NCBI GenBank assembly: GCA_963930775.1
Contig: OZ005703.1
Span: forward strand, 3,782,001-3,846,000
DNA: 64,000 nucleotides
Origin: Cliona cf. orientalis
Lineage: Eukaryota > Porifera > Demospongiae > Clionaida > Clionaidae
Direction of reading: 5' to 3'
Positions within the stretch are counted from its first letter, which is position 1, and the number at the start of each line of letters is the position of its first letter. The notes beneath the pieces were generated by a model. The model saw nothing but the letters and a program-made list of their open reading frames with translations. It was not told the DNA's origin and did not search any database. A program made the translations under genes and the position numbers. Below are positions 52,781-62,400 of the stretch, piece by piece.

Positions 52781-54304
52781 AGGGCTCAGAACCAGAGTGG
52801 CCTAACCCACAAATGTTGAGTTAGCCCCCCTAATCTTGAAAACACGTTTAAAATCCATTTCATGAGCAACAGAAAATTCACATTTTTGAAAATTTAAGTG
52901 ATTTGGTAGAGTATGGTGTTTGGTTTTTAGTCCATTTTTGAGCTTTTCAGACAATTTCCCACATTCAATTTGGGGTTAGGCCACTCTGGTTCTCGACCCT
53001 TCAATTAACATTACTGTAGTGTAGCCAGGGTTTCATCCAGTGGGGGGAAGCTTCCCCCCAAAATACCCAGCTTCCCCCTAACTGCTAAAAGGAAGGGGGA
53101 AAAGGGAAAAGAGAGAGAGAGGTCGTGGGGGGGAGGGGAGCGTGTTATTTTTTGCGCTGCAGTACAAGTGATCTGTAATTATTAATAACTTAAATAATTA
53201 TTATTTAAGAGCAGTATATAGATGAAATCACGTAATACCTCAGAGACATCCAAAAACACATCGTAATGGTTATTAATGGGGGAAGGGGGACACGGTGCAT
53301 GAAATTGCCACGCCCACTTCACCCCCCAGGATGAAACCCTATTTGCTCAAGTTACTTTTCAGCAATAATCCTGATCTGTAATAATTACAATAATTGATGT
53401 TATAATTAAAAGTGTTCAATTTCCTCATGACATTTGCATGCCAAGTCCATAACTAAACAATTGCAGTAATAATAAGGTGTCTTTGCATTGTGGTAACCTC
53501 CGCTGACCCTGCTACTAATATTAATAATATTGAAGGTGTTCCAATATACTTATATTATGTGATGGTGTACATGCATTTCCCCTAACAAATACATTCCACA
53601 AAGTGGGAATCACAAAAGATGACAACCTTTGAGATAATACTTTTACCTTTGGCACTAATGCTTCATTGATGTATATAAATGTATATGTTATGCTAAATGC
53701 AGCATTCACTCGAAATTTAGGTCGGTGCACGTGTGTATGAATATTACATTGTTATTAAACAGGTAAGCAATAATACAAATAATTGAGCTAGCTAGATCGA
53801 GCTGCTGGTCCATGCAAGTGCATGATCCGTAGCCCGAGTGCATGGGATTACAAGCAAGTTGTGAAAGTTTGCTTTAGATTGAGCTACATGCATGGTGAGG
53901 GCGATTGGTGCGTGCAGTTGACGCAGCAATGAGATGTCAAAAACTGTTCTCATACTCGGTCTATTACAGTATCTGTGTGCGCGAACCCATGGTTTTAGGA
54001 TTATGATACGTACGCGCACGGTTAGGATCAGCAGTCACAATGCAAAGATGGAGGTGATTATAAGAGACTTGTCAAAAAAATTTTACACCCCATCCATTTC
54101 TGATCTGCAGAATTTAGCGCATTTGAACGACCTTTTCAACGCCTTGGGTCTGCTTCTTTGAACTTTCTGCAGGTGTCATAAAGATACGGGGAAAACAACT
54201 CGAGAACCCATAGAATTTTGTTCACTATCGTTTCATCTTGAACCTGAGACTGTCTTCCAAGGTGTTCTGAAGACTTACAAATTGAATTTAACCGTAATAT
54301 AGAG
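52781..54304. other. Intergenic region upstream of the homeobox gene
   Basis: Contains a CAGGGTTTCAT MITE at 53026-53340 and AT-rich DNA. A purine-rich tract lies at about 53090-53145. The last 300 bp are the likely promoter and 5' UTR of the homeobox gene; no TATA box is obvious. Confidence 0.55.
53026..53340. mobile_element. CAGGGTTTCAT MITE, copy 2
   Basis: Ends CAGGGTTTCATCCAGTGGGG and CCCCCCAGGATGAAACCCT are inverted, the last base of the right end being lost. Related to 35315-35572. Confidence 0.75.
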
Positions 54305-56302
54305 ATGGAACAGAAGCAAGGCGGCGTTCACTATGGTATCGAAAGTTCTACTAGTCAGTCTGGTGTTTCATTCAGCAATAAAGAGGTGTCAGGTAAGTAT
54401 GCATCCCCGAGCCATCATGATAATATCATATTCTAACTACAGTACATTCATTATAACAGAATTACAGAAGGATTTCAGTGTTACAAACAGGCTGCTTTCT
54501 CCTTACAACGAAGGCAAAGAATTTCCGAAATCCAGTCACCCTGATGTCTATCCCACCTGCTACCCACATGGGTGGCAGTATTTACTTCCAACTGACCAAG
54601 GATCTGTATCAGCTCCAAGATCTGGGTGGCAAGGAATTGTTCCTAATACCTCAATACACCCTTTGCCGAAAGCAACTGCACCATTTATTGATGGTTCCTC
54701 CCCTTATGGAGCATCATTAAGTACTGCCCCAAGCTATTCTATGCAAAATAGTCCAATGCTCAACGCCAGTGGAGAACATATCACAGGATTAACAACACCC
54801 CTGCATCATGCTGCGGATGTAAAACAGGCCAATACTGTCTCTCCTCCTTCACCCAGCAATGATCAGCAAAAGAATGGAAAGCAGATTCCAGATACTAGAA
54901 GCTCAAGCACTGGTGAGAAAGAAACTATCACTGGCATGCTTATTATAGATGCTACGGGTGCTGTAACAATAAAAGGCCTTATAGTTCAAGGGCGTAGACA
55001 CCGTTTTCATAGTGGGGGGGGGGGGGGACTTTGTGACAAGTGCACGCATAGCGCACGAAAAATTTTGATCCTATTGCGTCCAGAACCTTAAAAATGCCTT
55101 AAAATCGGCTATTTCCTGCTATTATATCTCAAATTTGTTGCACATTTTTGACTATCCAACTATCATTACATCACTGTAATGATAGTTGGATAGTCAAAAA
55201 TGTATTCATATACAATTAGAATTTCATCTAACTTTAACAATCCCATATTATAGTATAACGGTGGCATCTTACTTGGATTCTGTTAAAATTGCTAAAGCCC
55301 CCCCCCCCCCCCCCCAAGCCCCCCTCCCTGTCTACACCCTTGTAGTTTCACACCTTCATGTTGCAGCAGTTATACATACTACATATTGAGCAAATAATGC
55401 AGGGCCTATGATAGTGATTTCTTTCTTTAGGTACATCCAGGCATACATCACGATCAAGATCAGGAACAGAAGAGCCTGGTGACGAATTGGAAGGAGACAA
55501 TTTCAGTGGTGAAGAATCTGATGGTGAATCATCACTTAATTCACACTCAAGTCATGGAGGAGGTGCTTACATAGAGGAGCCAAAGAAGCCTAAAAGGACC
55601 AGGACTGCATATAGCAATAATCAACTTGATCAGCTTGAACTTGTATTTTCACAAACCCAGTACCCTGACGTATTCCTGAGGGAAGAGTTAGCCAAAACTC
55701 TGGGAATCAAGGAGGACAGAATCCAAGTAAGATGCCACCGTTAAGGTTAGATAAGGTGGAATGTTGAATTGCCTAGAAGTCTAAGATCTATGTCATGAAT
55801 TATCACTAAGGAGTACTTACTGTTTAATATTGTGTACTATTAGGTATGGTTTCAAAATCGAAGAGCCAGGTATCGCAAGCAGGAGCGTACTGGTAGTGTT
55901 AGTTTCAGGAGCCGCTATCGACAACGACGTCTAAAAGTTCTTCAACAGAGTCATGCAATGTCTTCAATATATCCTGGATACATATCTACTGCCAGTCAAG
56001 GCTCTTCATCAACTATGCTCCTTCAATCTCCACAACCAATGGCTTCATACATGTCAAATTTTCATTATCCAGCACAAGTACACACTGCTTCAGCTGGAGT
56101 AGCCCCCAGTTCATCAGCTGAGCCTTTAACACCCCCCTCAACAACAGGACATCTTCCTGGATTCCATACCCTCCGGCCAGCTCCAATGCACCTTCCTAAC
56201 TATGTTTCAAGAGCTGTCCCGAGCACTTCACTGGGTTCCAGACCACCTTACGCTGCTCTTCATACAGGAGGTGTTGCTCCTGCCACTGGACAAAAATCTT
56301 AG
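54305..56302 (+). CDS. Paired-class (Q50) homeobox transcription factor, 4 exons
   Basis: Predicted exons: 54305-54392, 54460-54912, 55431-55726, 55844-56302; 1296 nt, 431 aa. The homeodomain is at residues 234-293, starting PKRTRTAYS and containing QYPDVFLREELAK and VWFQNRRARYRKQE. Invariant L16, F20, W48, F49, N51 and R53 are present, position 50 is Gln, and position 56 is Tyr where Trp is usual. The sequence is most like PRD-class domains (REELA, RIQVWFQNRRA). No paired domain or OAR motif is present. An acidic Ser-rich segment precedes the homeodomain; Ser/Pro-rich tails on both sides are probably transactivation regions. Exon 3 ends exactly between residues 46 and 47, the intron site common in PRD-class genes. 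The orthologue (Arx, Otp, Alx or a sponge-only group) cannot be fixed by eye. Intron 2 holds a MITE with a perfect hairpin. FBXL4 starts 193 bp downstream. Confidence 0.93.
54988..55342. mobile_element. MITE in homeobox intron 2 with a perfect 27-bp hairpin
   Basis: Outer ends AGGGCGTAGACACCG and CCCTGTCTACACCCTT are inverted, followed inward by a G run (55014-55026) and a C run (55299-55316). In the middle, ACATTTTTGACTATCCAACT and its exact inverse AGTTGGATAGTCAAAAATGT flank a loop of about 8 bp. Confidence 0.85.
55148..55203. repeat. Perfect inverted repeat (hairpin)
   Basis: Two 26-27 bp arms, perfect by eye, separated by about CATCACTG. On transcription with the homeobox intron it would form a long stem of small-RNA precursor size. 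Confidence 0.9.
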
Positions 56303-56495
56303 CTTGCAGAAAAACGGTTATACACGTTGCATTGCATTGCCCTATCATCAGTATTTAAAACAATTATTGCGATCCGGGGAGATTGTGGTGGGTGGGGCTG
56401 CGTGGGTGCAACATTAACTTGAAGGGTGTGGCTCTCCCTAGTCCTAGATCCTATGGCCTATATAATAATAATAATATTATTATAATGTCAATAAG
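56303..56495. other. Short homeobox-FBXL4 intergenic region
   Basis: 193 bp must hold the 3' end of the homeobox gene and the start of FBXL4. It contains a TAATAATAATATTATTATAA tract at 56464-56484 and a short upstream ATG in another frame. No AATAAA seen. Confidence 0.6.
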
Positions 56496-59400
56496 ATGAC
56501 CAACATTGAGCAATTCGCTGTGAAAGTGGTGAATTTTTCGAGCCAATATGGAACTGCAGGGACTTCTAGCTACACTGCTAGCAATCTTGCAGCGAATCTA
56601 AATGTCTACCCAAAATATGGTGACTACACAGAAGCTTTCGTCCTCGTAAGTTGCCTTCGATCTAGTTTAGCCTTATCCACCACCGTGTAATTGTGAGCAT
56701 AAATATTCACGTCTACACTGCTTCAAAACCTCAAGCGTCTGCTCCTGAAATGTGTAGGCTATTTGTTTACTGTCTATTTTTATGCTGATTGTGGAAACGT
56801 TTGGGAACTGGGTTGAATGTGTAGCGCCTGGATTGGTATTGCCCATATGCTATTAGTGATTACAGTCACAATACACTACTCCCATAGACAAGAGTACGGA
56901 TTGCAGCTGTAGTTGTACTCTTACTCTAATTGGCACTCCTGCCTTAGCCTAGGGCAAATTATATTATACTTCAATCCTCGTATAATTAGGGCAGCAAAAG
57001 TACTCTAGTCTCTTACGTGTACTGGCATACTATAAGTGGTTCTGGACTCTCCACAGCAACTATGTATAGTCCCCCTGCCATTTATGAGAGGGGTTAGGGG
57101 CTGGGTTTCAGGTATAAACATTCGATTATCAGGATTAAGTTAGTCTCAAGGGTTTATATGGCAGGGTTTGTCCTGGGGGGACCAAATACGGCGCAGTGGA
57201 CAGTCCGGGGGAACCACAATTTTGGGGGGACCGTTGACAGCGTAACAGTACTCATACAGCTAAATAGCACTCGCTATCGCTCGTGCTATTACTGACCATA
57301 CTCATACAAGTAAGAGTACAGATTATTGTCCTAATAATTGTACTCAGAGGTGTGTGATTACTCGATATGTGGTGTGGGGCATCATCCCTATGTCCTAATA
57401 GATTAGGCATCATCACTCCACTGAAAAATGAACACTAAGTTACCTATCGTGATAGTTTGATCTTCCCATATCCAGAAAATCAATGGATAAATCTAGTTTA
57501 GCCTTGGAATGTTTTTGTGCGTTGGATCATTATAAGGGATTGATTCCCTAGAAAGCACATTAATTTTGTTGGCAATATCAATGTATATATGTAATAGATA
57601 AACTATGGTTGCCCAGGATATACCATTCATATATATACCACCCTGAGCTCGAGGGCATAGCCCGAGAGCGAAGGTGGTATATGAACGGTGTATCCTGGGC
57701 AAACATAGTTTATCTGTTTAATATCTTGACCATGATTGGTCAGTGTAATCAGCAGACTGTTTATTTTTTCGTATTTGAATTGGAGTAGCTAGATTCTATC
57801 ATAATGACAATCTGTACAATAGTTAATCTATCAAGCTGGAACCCTCCTAGTGATTGTATTATGTGTGGGAGCTACTGGCTATAGCTAGTGAAAAGCTAGT
57901 AGCTACAACACAAACTTGGTATGCCAGTGCAACTGTATTATTGGACTATTGTCAGGGGTAGGGAGTTATAATGCCTGAGGGCTGGGGTATATGGGAGTTA
58001 TATCATGGTTGTTACCTAGGATACAAGGCTAAGTCATGATATTAATAATATTATAATAATATATATACTGGTATTTGCTCCTAATGTGCAAAGTTTTTAT
58101 TGAAAAAAAAGGTAGTGATGATTTTTATGTACAGCATTTGTGGCACTGTGCAGTGCAATTGCTAATACTGATTTCTATTGTATATACATGTATAAGGCCA
58201 TCTCTAGGGTAGGTTGAGGAGTTGAAGCCAAATTTTATTTTTGCTAAAAGCAACTCCTATTACTGAAACAAAATGAGCATCACTGGTAACTACAATAATG
58301 ACTAAAAATAATAATCATGCATGTCATAACTACTGTTATTACTGAAACTTCATTGCCATGGAAATGCCTAGCTGTGCACGATCAAGTGAGTCACAGTATG
58401 TAGTTCACCTAGATGCGCATGCATCCTGCATTAATGATGATCCCTACTCTAATGGACACACCCAACAACCCTTACCATGCACACGGACAGACAGGAAGAA
58501 AGTACCCAAGTAGTTAGGGTAAATGAATTTGATACACACATAGAAGGACAGATAGGGTTACGATGATCATTGTGAGGATACAGAATTCTGAGAGTTCAGT
58601 ATGAAAGTAGGGGTAAAATGTAATGTGTACTGTGGTATACACCTATAGGCCAGTGGAGTCATTGATTAATCCCAAGTAACCTCTTAGCCCCCACCCCCCA
58701 ATCTCGGCTTTTCAGTGTGTGTATAATTATAGTGCTGTTAACAGTCCTGTGATGGGTAGGCCTACATAATTTTCATAATAAGTTGCACATGTCACTTATT
58801 CTTATGAGCATATCATAGGCATAGGAATGGGGGGCGCCCAAGATACAGCCTATCAACAGATATTTCACAGGCCTGACTGAGTCAACTTATGAAACTTCAT
58901 GAACATGGAATAGACAGCTAAATCTGCTCTACTTGACTTATTGCTCATTCTACAGCCAGGAAATCTCTTGCCTCACTTGTCGCACAGCCTCGTTGATGCG
59001 AAAATGGGCGTGGTTCGAAGGAAATGTGGGTGTGATAAAAAAATCGCACGCACTTCGTGTGCTGTTATCTTTTGCCCCCTCCAACCTTATACATGTTCCT
59101 ACGCCTATGCATATTGCTTATTGTGAGTATACTGTGCTTTGCAAGTCAGTTGTCTGTTGGAAAAGGTAAATAGGTAGTGGCTCTCAAGTGCTTAATTCAG
59201 TTATACTACATGTACAAGTCACAAAGGCTGTCGGTTTATATAGTGATAGAGACAAGTGCCATTCCCTAACTTTTCTAGGCAACTGACCTGCAAAGCGCAG
59301 TATGCATATTGTTCATCCATGCTCAGGGGCCCACACTGTCCTGGTCATGGTCATGCAGCACTAAAGCGCTAGATTTTATACAATCTATGCTTCATATACT

Positions 59401-62400
59401 AGAGCCAATTAGATCCTACTTGTAACAAATACAGTGATCTGATTGGTTGAACTGCAGTATCTATCCTTCATAAAAAACCTTGTAAGCCCCATAAAAAACC
59501 TTGTAAGCTCCATAAAAAACCTGGTAAATTTTGTTTGCCTATGGCTAGTTTGTTGCTAGGCAGTTGTTTATATACAAAGCTGTTGGGCATTGTTGCTAGG
59601 ATCTAAAGTAGTTAGACACTGTTTAGTCGGTTTCTACGTGATTTAGAAGACCTCAGGGCTCAGTAGAACCCTCGCTTCGCTCGGGATTCTACACAGAGCC
59701 CTTCGGTCTTCTAAATCACGTAGAAACCTCCTAAACAGTGTCTAACTATTATATAATACACAGTGCTAACAGCGACAGTACAAATGCTGTTGATACATAC
59801 ATTCTGTAGCGGACTTACGGACAGTGGTGGCAGGAATGTCCGTCAGCAAGGAAACGATTTAGGCACCAGCCTGGGAGCAGCCAAGACTTTGTGGGTATGT
59901 ACTACAGGTATGCTAGAATGACTAATGTACATTGAACATTTCCCAATCACAGAGTTGCAGTATAAGACGTCCGTTATACCCACCTCTATTCATATATATG
60001 AAACTTACCATCCTGGTGCTGTGGTCAAAGTGTTGGCTTGCAATGCAGACCCAAAAGAAATGACTATAAAGAGATCAGGAGAAGTGGAGTATGTATTAAA
60101 ATCGATATCGTATAATTTCACTAGGAGAAAATTTCAAATTTTTGCCACCTGCTTGGTGAATATTTTATCTATGGATCCGGATGATATATTGAATAATTTC
60201 TTCTGTGGACACTGGTGACCTTTTAGCATCTTGGCAAAAATAAATTCCAGTATTTTTGTGAAACTAAAATGGCACCGGGATTTGGCACAGTTTTTCTCTC
60301 ACGTTTCTGTTCCATGGTAGCACATGGCCGGATTATGTGCTGTATAAGCTTAATTAATTAGCCTCATCCCCACGACTACTCCTGCTTTCAGTGTTCCACA
60401 TGCAGCAACTAGAGCTCTGTAGAGCACATACCCTATGGGCTGCATTTGCATGCATCCTGCACCCATAAACAATGTGCATGTGTATGCTTATTGACGATCG
60501 ACCTTTAATTACATGATATTATGCTAGGTTGAGCACATGAGCAGAAAGCATACGGGGTGTAGTTGATAGGCGTGGCCGACAAAATGCAGTATTTGCGACG
60601 CTCATGGGCCCTACCAAATGATTCAAAGCACATTGAAGTAAGTTTTTAGAAGGTTTTGACAGATTCGTTGTGACTTATGTGCCGCTCAGATTCCTAGATC
60701 TCAAGATCTGGCAATTTTTGTGTTGACGGACAGAGTTTATCCCTTGCTGTGCATGCGCACACGGGGTAATAAAAGGCTGGGAATGGGCCTGGGACTTACC
60801 AATAGATGTGTCACTACCAATTGCATGTCATATTCAGGGGCGGCACAGGTGGGGCTGGTGGTGCTATAACCCCACCATTCGTTTGAAATGAATATGGCAA
60901 GTGGTAACAATTTTGCACAGTCAGCAGATCACCATAATAACGATAAGAGTTCAAATTTGAGCTGTATTAGCTGTATTGTGTGGCTATTGTTTGTTCAAAC
61001 TCCAAAAGTGGGCGTAGTCATTCCAAAAATTTCACCACGTGTAAATTTCTTACTATACTTAAGCCCCACCATGTTTAATATACTTGTTCTGCCCCTGGTA
61101 TTTATGCCATACAAAATGATTATGTACAGGTGGGTAACACTATGGTCTGGACAATCTCAATGCCATAGTATACCTAAAGAAGCAAGGGTATTTACACCAC
61201 CAATAAAGAAGATTGAGTTTGCTACAAAGTCAGTCATTCAGTAGCTGGTTCTAATAATAGTATGATACATATAATATTTATTTCCTTATTATCAGTTTGA
61301 TCCGTCTAGAATTCAATTCAGTGGATTGTGATTACTATACTGAACTTGATGCTGTCAAGCTAGTTGGAGTAACTCCAAATAGTAAGCTTTAACAGGGGGA
61401 GGGACTACATGATGAGAACTTATATTATTGAACACATAATTATTATCCTATGCACATCTATGGCCGGCTACTTACCTAACTTACTGTCAGCAGGATAAAG
61501 TATTATATTTGCATGATCAAGCATTATTTGTAGCTTTTTTTTAACAATTGTGAGTGAGCTATACATAATAATATCCCCTTGCTTGCTATGTATACCGTAT
61601 AGCAGGAAATATTCAAAGGAAAAATTTTTATGGATTAGTAGGAAGTGAACATTTAATTATAGCAGCAATAATTTTGGAGTGCCTGGATACAAATCAATGG
61701 TTTTAGTAGGTGGGGCATGTCTACATTTTGTGTGTCACTCTCAAACAGTGAAATTAAAATCTACCTAATAAAGGATGCCACTTGAGGACTACACGTCACT
61801 GTAATATAATTATTTAGATGTGACAGATGCTGATATATAGGTGCTGTTACGCATATGGAGTGGAATCTGATACCAGGCTTCAATGATCATGCAATGAGTC
61901 GATCAGCTTATCATGCTAGCTAGAGTATAGCCTTACACATACTCTACTTACATGATAGGGGCCGGTACTGTAAGCTGAATTTTGGGTCCTCCCATAATTG
62001 ATGGTTAGAACAGGCATATTAAATCTTCAGGTGTTAAGACTACAAGAGATCGTCGTGAAGGATTTCAAATTTCACTGACAACTAAGCTGATAAAGCAGTT
62101 ATCACTTACTGACAGGCAAACATCTATCGGTTCTGAAGATGAACATGATGAATTTGAAAAGTGGGGATACTTCGGAATTTTACCAGTAAGAACCACAATA
62201 TTATTATGCAAAGCCATTGAATTTGATATTATAATATTATAATACAGGATGAAGTAATTCAACATATATTCCAGTACCTTGATAAGGTATCACTGGCAAA
62301 TGTTGCTCAGACATGTTCGTAAGTATTTCACTTGATTGTACGCACTGTAAGATCAGGATACCTGTAAATGCTCCAGCCTACTACTAAAGAACTCGTATGA

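Noticed and set aside
53934-54161. Possible upstream coding exon of the homeobox gene
   Set aside because: The short frame stops before any splice site that would join 54305, and no known motif is present; 5' UTR or nothing is more likely.
60888-61244. 118-codon open frame in FBXL4 intron 3
   Set aside because: Only its last part (from 61130) is FBXL4 exon 4; the rest is intron read by chance.
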